Notes under the pieces: generated by a model | Told to the model about the DNA's origin: nothing | The model's input: the letters and a program-made list of their open reading frames with translations, nothing else | The model's database searches: none | Part shown: piece after piece, positions 12,119 to 23,300 of the stretch | Layout of the letters: each line of letters begins with the position of its first letter | How positions within the stretch are numbered: position 1 is the first letter of the stretch | Assembly (NCBI GenBank): GCA_036346355.1 | Contig: CM070576.1 | Location: 12,693,558-12,757,557 of the forward strand | DNA from: Rhipidocladum racemiflorum | Taxonomy: Eukaryota > Streptophyta > Magnoliopsida > Poales > Poaceae | Length of the DNA stretch: 64,000 nt | Reading direction: 5' to 3' | Made by a program: the position numbers and the translations under genes

Positions 12119-12628
12119 GTTAGTATGTTACTATTTAAGGAATTAACTTTGGATATGTTTTTGTCCTTTATTGTACTTTGCTGAGTCTTCGACTCACGCT
12201 GTTTGTTTACTGTGTTGTTTTTAGGTACTCTGAGGACATCTCGCCGGGACGGGACTTAGCTGCACATCTCTCACGTTCATCACATGTTATGATTTAAGTT
12301 GCTTTAGATTTGTTCAATTTAGCAACTATTTGTGATCTTTGTAATATTGCTAGTAGTTGCTAGAATTGTTTCTTTTGGGGTACCATGACCCCTTTGTATG
12401 TGCTTAGCGGGTAATGATGGTTAGTTGATACTTGTTTTATTTTGTTAATTGCTGTCTTTTGTCTGCTGAGTGGATGTCCTAGTTTTAGGGGAAGTGCTGC
12501 CGAAATTTCTAGTAAATTCGGTAGCTTGCTAGTATGTTAGCTTGCCTCGCTAGATTATTCTAGCGTCTGGTGCTAGTTCTTGTTTGAGGGTGTAACATTT
12601 AGGGCACGCTCGGTGCTGTGGTGTTACA
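12119..12628 (+). repeat. 3' portion of LTR of element 'H' (A-like gypsy)
   Basis: The end GGTGTTACA at 12628 is followed at once by a tRNA-Met primer-binding site, so this is the end of a 5' LTR in plus orientation. It shares with A-type LTRs the TGCTGAGTCTTCGACTCACG segment (near 12180) and the pyrimidine tract ending TTTTTAG before GTAC (near 12223). The upstream part of the LTR was displaced by LTR I and would lie left of the window. Confidence 0.75.
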
Positions 12629-12630
12629 GT

Positions 12631-12643
12631 TGGTATCAGAGTG
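12631..12643 (+). other. Primer-binding site of element H
   Basis: TGGTATCAGAGTG starts two bases after the LTR end. It matches the complement of the initiator tRNA-Met 3' end with one change (T for C) at the twelfth base. Confidence 0.85.
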
Positions 12644-14400
12644 GGCTTTAGATCCGTGGTATGTGAATTTAGTAATTTACTCTAGAGTAAACTAAAACTT
12701 TGCTGTGTGGAATTAGATACATGGCATAGGTATCTACTCGTTTAAAATTTGGCCCTAGGACAATAACTCTAAAAATCTGAAATAGATTGATTAATTAACT
12801 TAAAACTTGACACACCCTGATGCATAGTAGGTTTGGGTTGGGTATTTACTGCGTTGCGTTTCCCTGTTTTATCTGGCTTCAGTGTTATTATAATGCAAAT
12901 TGCTTTGAATGTGAAAGAAAGGATTGAATTATTATGTCTATGTGTGTTGGTTAAGCCGAAAAGTTTCGGTCCTATTCTTTTAGGCCGTGTTGTGGGCCTT
13001 TGTGGTAATTGTGACTGGTTAGAGTCACCACCTGAGGATTTGGGACCTCTCGTAAGCAAGAGTTGTCGTCTTTGCGACATAGTTTAGAGAGTGGGTGGAG
13101 AATGCTGGTTTTTCTTGGCTTCATTGGTTGGTTCCCTTGTGGAGAAAGGTAATGCATTGTTCTCATGTTGTCATTCTTGAGTTCGAAAGAGCTTTCTGAT
13201 GTTTTTGTGCCAAACTCAAGTTGTGTTGAATTATGTTTTAAGTCTTTATCAGAAAGGATCTGGTTGGTTGTTGGTTTTCCCCCTTGCATTTATTTCCCTT
13301 TGTGGAAGTTGTAACTTTTGAGATTTGGTTGAAGATCTGTTGCATGCTACGTTGGGGATTTGAGAGCCGAGTTCTTTTGTGAAGTATGGTTGAGTTTTTC
13401 CAAAAGGAAGGTGTTTATTGGTGTTGCTCATATTTGTGAGTTATGGTTTTACTAAAAGGTTGTGGTCACCCCCTATGATTTCAAAGGTGGGTGGTGTGTG
13501 CAAAACCCTAAGTCCTTAATGAGTAGTTACAACTTGGAGATGAAGTAAACTAGTGATTGGGTTAAAGTGACGTTGTTGGTTGTTTAGAGACAACCTAAAT
13601 TGGTGTGCTGGTAGGGAAGGATTCATCCAGAGGGTAAGTGTTTTGAAGAGAAAGTTGATTGGAGTTTCTGTAAATGGTTGTGAGTCATGGAATTTATTGG
13701 AAGTTCGAAGTTGTGTTCCTGTAAGGCTAGTAATGAGCATGTTTTGAGAAGGTCTAGATTCTCCTGTTTATCTTCTGGTTGATGAATTAATTATAGCAAG
13801 CTGATGGTGTAAAGCACCGGAATGTGATAGGTAAAGACATGAGGGTTGTTGGTCTATGTTACTTATGGGTCAATTAATATGGTGGATCAACAAAATGACT
13901 TGATCTATGCGTAGATCAAAGAATGGGTGTACATGGAATGCTTGTAGGAGAGATTGAGTTCGTCCTTGACAAATGTCCGTCTTGAAGTTTTATTTTATGG
14001 AATATGGCTGGCAGAAATCACATCGAGTTGCTAAAAGTATTGATTTGTTGTATAAACTGGGGATATTAAAATGTTGACATAGGATCTGTACGAAAGGTAT
14101 CTATCGATTATATCAAAATAAATGTTGGGGAAAAGTGTTTTAAGCCTGTAATAAACAGTTGCATGAATGATGGTTCGTTATAGTTAGTAGACCAAAGGAA
14201 AATGCTGAGGCACGTTTTATGTTGGGTCAACTACTAAGTTATTAGTGTTGAAAAAAAGGGGGGTGATGTTGTGACTCTCCTTGTTGATTGTTATAAGATA
14301 GATTCAGTTTAGTGTTTGATGATAATATGACTAGTGGTGGTTTTATGAGTAGGTGAAGGTAATTAAAGGAATATTGGATGTTGTAACTTATGTTCAAACC
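12644..14400 (+). mobile_element. Leader and non-coding interior of element H
   Basis: The first 350 bases parallel the leader of element A after its primer-binding site, including the segment with ACTAAAACTTTG and the later CTTGACACACC. No gag or pol motif can be read on either strand beyond that, and frames are closed every few dozen codons. The stretch is best described as the leader region of a dead gypsy element. The coding part is either lost or beyond recognition, and copia-like LTR J follows. Confidence 0.55.
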
Positions 14401-15228
14401 TGTTGGATTCTTTAGGGTTTGGTGAATATGAAATGTCTAATGGCCAGGGCACCCAGTTCGGATTAATATATCACGGATACGAGAGATGGATTGAAGTGTC
14501 AAAGGATGACATGCTTCTCGCCTTGAGTTCGATCTTCATATAGTTTGGCAAAGGGATTATTACATCAGTACTTTAATCATATGCGTTTGGGAGTTGGCAT
14601 GCTCTGCAAGGAGCCGCTACCGACTATTGGATTAGAAAAAGGGTTTTCCGAATCCATGTCCAAATGCACATGAACCTACAGGGTCACACACTTAATGAGC
14701 TGGGACTCATTAATTCGGATTGAATCTGTAATTAATGAACCTCGTGGGCTTAGCGCGTAGATGGGCCTAACTGCATAGGGTTTCACCTCGTGGCTATATA
14801 AGGAGGGGAGGAGGCTAGACGCAGAATACACATTCATGCGGTTTAGAGGTGTTTCGCCAGAAACCCTAGCCACCTCCTCTCGTTGCCCCTGCCGAGCGAC
14901 CCGGTGCTTGCACACCGACGCACGGCGTTCCATCCCCGGACGTGTGGACTGCTGTGGTGACGCTGCTGCTACTGCGGCGTGGAGAGGATGATCCGCAGCG
15001 AGGACGATCCGCGGCGAGGACGATCCGTGGCGAGGACGATCCACGCCGAGAACGATCCGTGGCGAGGACGATCCACGCCGAGAACGATCCACTACAACGA
15101 CGTGCGAAGGATTCCGCAACTGCACGTCTAGTGGTAATACATCTATGATCCCCTTCTTGCGAGTAGCTTTTCTGGTTTGTGGTAGAAATTTTAATTTGTG
15201 CTAGTGTAGCATACCGCGTTCCCCAACA
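14401..15228 (+). repeat. LTR 'J', copia-like, solo or truncated
   Basis: The right end, TTCCCCAACA, is a typical copia LTR terminus and pairs with the candidate left end TGTTGG at 14401. A TATA box, CTATATAAGG, lies at 14794-14803. It is followed by a short leader, a repeat array (14984-15090) and a T-rich tail, a normal U3-R-U5 arrangement in plus orientation. No primer-binding site follows, so it is not the 5' LTR of a complete element. The flanking five-base words (AAACC and CCACA) do not match. The left end is therefore uncertain, or the copy is recombinant. Confidence 0.6.
14984..15090 (+). repeat. 16-bp tandem repeat array in the LTR J leader
   Basis: About six and a half copies of a 16-bp unit of the form GAGGACGATCCRYGSC occur in perfect register (14984, 15000, 15016 and so on). 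The array starts about 190 bp after the TATA box, so it would lie in the transcribed leader. The unit is not a multiple of three and both strands are open by accident of composition, so I do not call a gene here. Confidence 0.85.
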
Positions 15229-15574
15229 CCACACGGACCAACAAATCATATAACTTCATATTGTAAATTTAAGACATTTTACTTCAACGAATCTTTCAGC
15301 ATGATCAGCCTATAAATTTCATACCACCCATAAGTCAACATCTTGACAATCAAAACTTATTCAATAAAACTCCAACAAATAAATCTTATCTCACGGGATA
15401 AATTTCGTAAATAGGGCTCTAAGATATACATTCATTAAGGATAAATTCCTGCACCAAACTAATTTCCTATTGTTCACCCCATCACAACATGTGTTGAACA
15501 TAATTCCACCTTTACAATTTTCTCCACTTTAACAATGCTTTTGAACAAATGATCTAAATGATTAACACCACTAC
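15229..15574. other. AT-rich flank of solo LTR K (left side)
   Basis: No gene or terminal repeat can be recognised. The sequence is AT-rich and similar in texture to 30142-30636, which lies on the other side of the K insertion. The two are inferred to be one stretch split by K, and the last five bases (ACTAC, 15570-15574) are K's target duplication. It may be further decayed LTR sequence. Confidence 0.5.
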
Positions 15575-15839
15575 TGTAATATCGTGGGTTTTCTTTGAGT
15601 CTTGGATTTTCCTGGTCCGGGTGTTCGGGGGATCTGCTTGTGTTTGGTGGGGGAGAGGCGGGTTCAAAATTAGGTGTGGGAGATTTCTTGTTCCTCATTT
15701 CTCCACCTAACCCTACTCTCTTTCCCCCTTCTTTTTCTTTTTTCTCCCCCAACCCGGCTGGTTTCCCTGTTTTTCCCTAGCCGCTCCTTTTTTCCCCAGG
15801 CCCGAGCGCTCCTAGCCTCCCTCTTTCTACCGACCCAGC

Positions 15840-17975
15840 TGTGACACTACGGATTGTCATAACATTATAAAATGTGAAATCGGAGATTAAAACATTACGG
15901 TACGATCTTATATCACGTTTTCGGGCTGTTTCTGGGTGTTTGGGCCTTGGGGGATCTATTTGGGCCCTAGGTGGAGAACTTTGGCCCACTTGGGAGAGGA
16001 TGGGGGGCAGCAAACTAGCCCCATGCGCCCCCCACCCTAACCCTAGCCGTCCCCCACCCTTTCACCTCCCTTCCACCTCCTAGCCGCCACCCCCATGCGC
16101 CTCTCCCCTCCCCTTGCGCCACCACCATCACCCATCCCTCCCCACCACCCCTTGCTGCCCCTAGGGGGGTTCTCCACCTCACCACCCCACATATCCGTCC
16201 ATTGGAGCGCTTCGCGACGAGGAGATCCGGTGGATTTGGAGCGAGGAAGGAGATCGCGCGAACCGGGAGGAGATCCGTTGGGTTTTCATTCGTCGGGCGA
16301 AGGTATGGCCACGGGGATCCTTGGGGTTGGTCTAGGATCTATTCTAAGGGTTAATATCATGTTTTTAATTGGTGGTACTATAATTCGGTAGATTAGATGG
16401 AATTTAGAGTTTTCCACGTTCTCTGTTTCGGGCAGCATGAGCAGTCGACCTAGGGTTTCGGTTTTCGCCAATTTAGAGTCGGAATTTGGTCGGCCGCCTG
16501 TTGACGAAGTTGTAGGTAACTTCAATACCTTTTAGTGGGTATCAAGAACGTTCAATTCCTCCCAGCCGTTTGAAATTTATGCTCATTTTACCGAACGTGT
16601 TAAAAACTGTGACGTGATTGGAACAGATCACGGTATTCTGTAGATTAAACCACTTTAGAGTCCGAATCAGTTTTTCCATATACTTAGAAAAATTTAGGAA
16701 AATTCCTAATTTACGCAAGGATGTACTCGTTTAATCGATTCGGAGTGTTAGATCCCGATTTATGCTCGTTGCAAGTCTGCTGTCCCAGCGGGACAGAACC
16801 TCTGTTTTTGGGTTTTGCTAGTAGTTTGCGATGTCGGGGTAGAAGAGTGTTTGCGTACTGTTTTGTGGACATGATTGTGAGTGTGTGGTACCTATGAGCA
16901 GGTGGTGTGACCCCGGGAGTGCCTTCTACTTCTCACCAATCCATCGGCCGTGGTTGAGGCAAGTGTATTGGAATGGGTAGTGGGTTGTAGTTTGCTAGAT
17001 TGGTTGAGATTGAAATTGAATATATGATATGTTCACATGCCATGCTTTAATGATTGCCATTGATATGATGAATATGTTTATTATGTTATGATGCCATGTG
17101 TTAATGTACAAGTTATTTATGATGTTGGCATGTTTGCATACATGGCATGATACATGGCCCAAGCGGTGAGAAAGTCATAACTAGTCCGGGGAAGGTCGGT
17201 GAGAAAGTTATGACTATTCCGGAGAGCCAATGAGTATGTCCTATATCGTGATTCCATCCACCGCGGTGTATGGAAGCGAGGAGTAGGCACCCTCCATCTT
17301 CGGGATGGAAGGGGGGGAGAGGGTGCACACCGACGGGTGTGTACTCAACCATACCGGTATGAGTTTCCAAGGAGACATGTGCATCTCATCGCATTGCATA
17401 CATGATGATGATGATAACGATATGTGATCGTGAATAAGATGATAGTCATGATGTGAGTTTGTTGTAGCCATGTAATTGTTCTTTTGTACCATTGCAATAT
17501 ACTTGCTGAGTGTTGAACTCACGCTTGTGCATTCTTGTTGTTTTAGGTACCATGAAACCAGCATACAGGGAAGGGCATTAGCTACACATCTACACATAGC
17601 TCCACACTTATAGACAATTTATTCATCTTGGTCATGATAATAAGAGCAGTGCCAAGCAACTTGGTGCAATGGTTAATTTGTGTGCTTGGTTTCCTTATTT
17701 ACTTCGTTTGGCTCATGAGATGGTTGGAATCTTTACTCTAGGCTTATACTGCTGCTAGAACCCTTCTTATTGATGATTTAGATGTCATTCCTTATACTAT
17801 GTCCTGTGATCATATTGTTGTTGCTGAAATTCATGGAAAAACAAAGGAGATGCTACCGAAATTTTTGGTTTTAGCATTTACTCCTTTGTTGTAATTTGTC
17901 TTAATTTATGGTAATTAAATGTTGTTTAGCCTATGTTTGGTAGCATTCGGGCATATTAAATGCCGGGGTGTTACA
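15840..17975 (+). repeat. Solo LTR of family A (subfamily 2), plus strand
   Basis: The 2136-bp unit starts TGTGACACTACGGATTGTCA and ends GCCGGGGTGTTACA. It is alignable end to end with A's LTRs, including the C-rich leader (16030-16150) and the TTTTAG/GTACC block near 17547. Flanks are CCAGC (15835-15839) and CCGGC (17976-17980), one transition apart, as expected for an aged 5-bp duplication. No interior adjoins either end, so it arose by LTR-LTR recombination. It is closer to 34194-36394 than to element A. Confidence 0.9.
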
Positions 17976-18283
17976 CCGGCCGGCGTAATTCCCCCTGGCT
18001 CTCCTCCCCCCCCCACTCGAGCAAGGCGCTGCCGCCACCCTTCCTCCCTGCGACCAATGCCGCCTCTCCCAGCGCCTCGAGACGTCGCCCCTCCTCAGCC
18101 GGCGCCCCCGACCGACAAGGGTCATGGCACATATATATAATTAATCAAGGTGTCATACAGTAAATTGGCATTTATCAAATTACCCATAATTAAGTAAAGC
18201 ATTTTCTAATCTAAACTAGCATGCAATAATTTAAATCAAAACAAGTTTCAAATTGGGATCAACATGGTCAAAGCACAACTTGC

Positions 18284-18364
18284 CTTCAAAAAGTACTTGT
18301 TCTTGGTCCTGAGCTGGCTCCGGGGTCAACACCTCTCCTTCGAATCCTTCCGGCACTTCAACGT
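18284..18364 (-). other. Conserved LTR micro-exon, B 3' LTR copy (81 nt)
   Basis: This is the same block as 27623-27703. On the minus strand, TACGAGTAG precedes it and AAG/GCAAGT ends it. The phase 1-1 frame stays open and encodes an acidic, glutamine-rich peptide ending QVLFEG. The truncation at 18113 removed the partner terminal exon from this LTR. Confidence 0.5.
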
Positions 18365-19062
18365 CTACTCGTAACGCGTGCAAATAGCAACAAATGAATA
18401 AAACAGTAGACAAAAAGTGTCCAAACATCCAAATAAAGTTCATAAACAGAGAGAACATAATTTTATGAATTTTTAGAAACTGGAATCTTCAAATTCGGAC
18501 TTCAAATGCAAAAGATACAAGCATTTAGAGTTTAAATAATCAATTAAATAATATTACAGAGAAAAACTTTAGTCCAAAAATTAAATAAAATTCATCATGA
18601 GGTAGATCTTAATTTTATACAAATTTAGAAATTTGAATCACTCAAATCGGAGTTAAAATGCAAAAGTTATAAGCGTTTGAAGTTTGAATCAAATTCTGAA
18701 ATCAATATTTTGAATTAATAAATCATTTTCTTTTTCGGAAATTCAATTAATGCGTCAGCATGACACGTGGACCAATCAGGAGCTGCCATGTCGCCTCGGG
18801 TCCATGGACCCGGCGCACGGGCACGGCTCGGTCCACCGTGAACTTGGTCCACGGCTCGTGTCGCTGACAGGTGGGCCATGCCGGTGACGTCAGCACACGG
18901 CTCAGCCGCGTGGGCTGACAGTCGAGCCCCACCGTGACGTCAGCGTGACGTGATGGTGCACTTGGCCGACGCCGATACCGGCCCCATCGACACGCTGGCC
19001 CCGCGTGTCGAGACACGCTCACGCCGCTGGCGCCGATCACGATCATGATCGGCCTCCCGGCC

Positions 19063-19929
19063 ACGTGGCGTGATCTCAGCCGTTGATTTGAAAATCAACG
19101 GCCCAGATCGGATCTGGCTGAACGCGTTGGAAAACAACTCCGCTGATCTGGACCGTTCGATCTTGATCGGACGGTCAAGATCCAATCTAGCGCAAACAAC
19201 ACGGCTAACCCTAACCGTTCGATCTAAATCTAACGGCTGAGATCTATCCTAGCACGGTGCAGTCCTAGCTACGTGGCACGATCTGAACCGTTGGATCTAG
19301 ATCCAACGGTTGGAATTAGATCTAGAGATCACAACGTGGAAAATACCTCCGGGCGACGTGGCGCAATCTCAGCCGTGCGATGAGGATCCGACGGCTGAAA
19401 AGCTTCGAGGCCACGGCGATGTCCACGGCGGAGCTTGTTGGCCGGAGACGGAGACGACGATGATGGCGACGGCGTTGCGGGCGTGCTCCGGTGAAGTGGA
19501 AGGTCCCGTCCGACGCGGCTGGCTCTTGCGGTTCCGGATCTGACCTCAACGGCGGCGGAAACAACGGAAAACCGTGGCGGAACACACAATCAACTCCGGC
19601 GAGCGATTGCGGCACAACCACGGCGGCTCCGGCGACGTTGTCTAGGGATACGAGTGCGCACGGAAGTCGGCGTCGCGACACGGGTGGCGGCGCATTAAAT
19701 ACTCCCTCGACGTCCGTGAAACGCGCGGAAAACGAGGGCCCACGCACAGGGGGCGGCGGAGTCCGGCGGCGACACGGATAGGGCGACGTGGCTCAACGTG
19801 AGCCGTTGGATCAAGATCCAACAGTCACGTGAGTTGGACTTGGGTCCGACTCAGTGAGCTGGCTGGCTCGGTCAGGCTTGGATCCGGGTAACGTGGCGCA
19901 ATCGTGGCCGTTGGATCGAGATCCAACGG
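19063..19929 (-). promoter_or_regulatory. Array of five ACGTGGC-plus-palindrome modules (B 3' LTR)
   Basis: Five modules start at 19063, 19271, 19356, 19786 and 19891. Each has ACGTGGC on the plus strand, then exactly ten bases, then CCGT and a palindrome of the form CCGTTGGATC/GATCCAACGG. Module 2 contains a perfect 26-bp palindrome (19286-19311). ACGTGGC is a G-box/ABRE-type core. TCCAACGGTCA fits the published consensus of the mitosis-specific activator element bound by three-repeat MYBs. The array lies in U3, upstream of the GC-rich leader on the minus strand. Regulatory function is inferred; the repetition and spacing are seen directly. Confidence 0.6.
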
Positions 19930-20322
19930 TCACGCGGTTAGGGTTCGGGTCTGGCTCGGGTCGGACTCGAGTCTGACTCGGGTTCGGGCTCGGTCGGTTG
20001 AACAGTAAAAACCCACTCGCATTTTCCAGCGATTAAATAATCCAATAAATTCTCATAAATTCATTTAATTCATTAAAAATAGCAAAAGACTCAGAAAAAT
20101 TCCAGAAAAAATCTAGAAAATATTTTGGGGCATTTTGGACTCAAATAAAATATTTCCACCAAAATTTTATTTGCAAAGTTAAATTCTTTAATTATTTCAA
20201 AACGGAATAAATTCAAATAAATTCCAAATAAATCCAAATAAATTCCATAAAATTCAAAAAATTCACCAAAGTGCCAAATCACACATGAATTTAAGAAAAG
20301 CCAAATTTTGGGGTGTTACAAA

Positions 20323-20337
20323 CCTCCCCCCCTTAAC
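20323..20337 (-). other. Polypurine tract of element B
   Basis: The minus strand reads TTAAGGGGGGGAGG two bases before the 3' LTR start. Element D has the same tract in the same place. It would prime plus-strand DNA synthesis. Confidence 0.85.
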
Positions 20338-20387
20338 AGAATCTCGTCCCCGAGATTTAGGGCTTTCTAAAGAAATAGGTTCGGAAA

Positions 20388-23300
20388 CTATTTCTTCAAA
20401 TCCTCTTCGCGCTCCCAAGTTGCTTCACTCTCCGCATGGTTGCTCCATTGAACTCTGCAGAAACGGGTTGACTTGTTTCTCGTTTCTCGATCCATGGTGT
20501 CCAGAATCTTCACGGGGTGCTCCTTGTAAGTCAGATCTTCTTGCAGCTCAATTGACTCTAGCGGTGTCTGCTCCTCAGGTACTCGGAGACACTTCTTCAG
20601 CTGGGACACGTGAAACACGTCATGTACTCCTGCTAGTGATTGCGGCAACTCCAGCTGGTATGCAACTTCACCTCTACGGCTGAGAACCTTGAATGGTCCA
20701 ACATATCTCGGCGCGAGTTTTCCTTTGGCATGGAATCTCTTAACTCCTCTGAGCGGTGTAACTCTGAGATACACAAAATCTTCTGGTTCAAAACTCAGGT
20801 CTCGGCGACAGTTGTCAGCATAACTCTTCTATCGTGATTGGGCTATCTTCAACCTCTCCCTGATCATGGCAATCTGTTCTTCGGCTTCTTGAAGAATATC
20901 CGGCCCAAAGACACGGCTTTCACCTGTCTCATTCCAGTTCAACGGTGTTCTACAGGGTCGACCGTACAATGCCTCAAATGGTGACATTTGCAAACTTGCT
21001 TGGTAACTGTTGTTGTAGCTGAACGCGGCGTACGACAGACTTTTATCCCAAGAGGTAGCATAAGCTAACGCACAAGCTCGTAGCATGTCCTCTAGAATCT
21101 GATTAACTCTTTCTGTTTGCCCATCCGTCTGCGGATGATAAGCTGTACTAAAGTTCAGATGGGTTCCCATGGCTTCATGCAGTTTGTTCCAGAATCTCGA
21201 GGTAAACTGGGTACCTCTGTCCGATACAATCTTCTTCGGCACTCCATGCAAACAAACAATCTTGGTCATATACAGTTCTGCTAACTTATCTCCTGAGTAG
21301 GTGGTCTTCACTGGGATAAAGTGGGCGACCTTAGTCAAGCGGTCCACTATAACCCATATGGAGTCATATCCTCCTTGAGTCTTGGGTAAACCGGTAATGA
21401 AGTCCATTCCGATTTCTTCCCACTTCCACTCAGGTATCTTCAACGGCTGTAGCAATCCTACTGGTCTCTGATGCATTGCCTTGACTCTCTGACATATGTC
21501 GCACAGCGCAACATGCTCGGCAACTTCACGCTTCATGCTCGGCCACCAGAATCTTTCTTTTAAATCCTGATACATCTTGGCACTTCCCGGATGAATTGAA
21601 TACTTGGAGTCATGGGCTTCTTCTAGAATCAGCTGCTTCAGCTCCTTCTTGTTCGGCACACAAATTCGATCCTTCATCCATAACGTGCCTTGCTCATCCA
21701 ACCTAAAGTCCTCTGCCTTGCCTTCGTCCATGTTGGACTTAGTCTTGCGGATCTTGTCATCATCCTCTTGTCCTTCTCGGATCTGATCCTCCAGGGTAGG
21801 CTTCACTTCCAATGCAGCCAAGAATCCTTCTGGTACCACTTCAATCTGCATTCTCTGGAAATCCTCACATAGCTCATCCTGACTTGTGGCTAGTAACATA
21901 TTCACGGTATGGCTTTTCCGACTCAGAGCATCGGCAACTACGTTGGCCTTTCCGGGATGGTAATGGATTCCAACATTGTAGTCCTTGATCAACTCTAACC
22001 ATCTCCTCTGCCTCATGTTCAGGTCTGATTGGGTGAAGATGTACTTAAGACTCTTATGGTCCGTGTATACTTCACATCTGTTTCCAATCAAATAGTGACG
22101 CCATAACTTCAAAGCATGCACTACGGCAGCTAGCTCTAGGTCATGCGTCGGATAATTCTCCTCGTGTGGCCTCAACTGCCTTGATGCGTAAGCGACGACC
22201 TTTCCGTTCTGCATCAACACACATCCAAGTCCTTGGCGCGATGCATCACAATAGATATCGAAGCTCTGATTAACATCTTGTAAAATCAACACCGGGGCTG
22301 ATGTCAATCGTTCCTTCAGCTCTTGAAAACCTTTCTCGCACTCTGGCGTCCATGCAAACTTCTTCTCCTTTTTCAGCAATTGCGTAAGAGGTTTCGCAAT
22401 TGTTGAAAAGCCTTCAATGAAGCGGCGGTAGTGACCTGCCATTCCAAGAAAACTCCGGATCTGGGTCACGGTCTTCGGCTGCTCCCAATGTAACACAGCT
22501 TCTACCTTGCTTGGATCTACGGTGACTCCTTCCGCGGTCATTACATGTCCGAGGAATTCCACCTTGTCCTTCCAAAAATCACACTTACTGAACTTGGCGA
22601 AGAGTTGCTGTTCCCTCAGCTTTTCCAACACTCGCCTCAAGTGCTCTGCATGTTCATCATCTGTCTTGGAGTAGACTAAGATATCATCTATGAACTCAAC
22701 AACAAACTTGTCCAAATATTCCATGAACACCTTATTCATCATATTCATGAAATATGCTAGCGCATTCGTCAGACCAAAGGACATAACAGTAAACTCGTAA
22801 TGTCCATATCTTGACGAGAATGCGGTCTTCGGAATATCCTCTGATCGGATCTTCAACTGATGGTATCCCGATCTCAGATCAATCTTGGAGAAAACTCCGG
22901 CTCCTCTCAACTGATCAAACAGATCATCGATCCTGGGTAACGGATATTTATTCTTCACGGTGACTTCATTGAGTGCACGGTAGTCAATGCACATCCTGAA
23001 ACTTCCGTCCTTCTTCTTGACAAACAATACTGGTGCTCCCCACGGCGACGAACTCGGTCTGATGAATCCTTTCTCCATCAACTCTTCAAGTTGCTTCTTC
23101 ATTTCTACCAATTCTTCGGTGGACATCCGATAAGGTCTCTTTGCTATTGGCGCTGTACCAGGTACAAGCTCTATCACAAACTCTATGTCTCTGTCTGGCG
23201 GCATACCAGGTAGATCTTCAGGAAAAACATCTGGGTACTCATTCACTACTGAGACATCTTCTATTCTGATTGCCTGGGTGCTGTTAACCATCAATTGTCC

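Larger units (their letters stand above)
18113..20320 (-). repeat. 3' LTR of element B, truncated at its U5 side
   Basis: On the minus strand it starts TGTAACACCCCAAAAT at 20320 and runs parallel to 27452-29654. Similarity stops abruptly at 18113. Much of the pair is very close, while a GC-rich stretch (about 18890-19070 against 28230-28420) is clearly more diverged. The module array and the micro-exon are retained. Confidence 0.92.

Noticed and set aside
14123..14130. TGTTGGGG at 14123 or TGTTGGGTC at 14220 as the left end of LTR J
   Set aside because: Neither has flanking bases matching those after 15228. The start at 14401 gives a more usual U3 length, though its flanks do not match either.
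14676..15249. Arg/Ser-rich ORFs of 127-149 codons on the minus strand
   Set aside because: They come from the 16-bp tandem array and LTR J leader on the antisense strand.
19079..19102. Palindromes in the B LTR as ends of inserted MITEs or hairpin terminators
   Set aside because: They recur at fixed spacing after ACGTGGC, have no target duplications and lie in U3.
19322..19747. ORFs in the GC-rich part of the B LTRs (also 28667-29131)
   Set aside because: They lie within LTR U3, have no recognisable domain and change length between the two LTRs.
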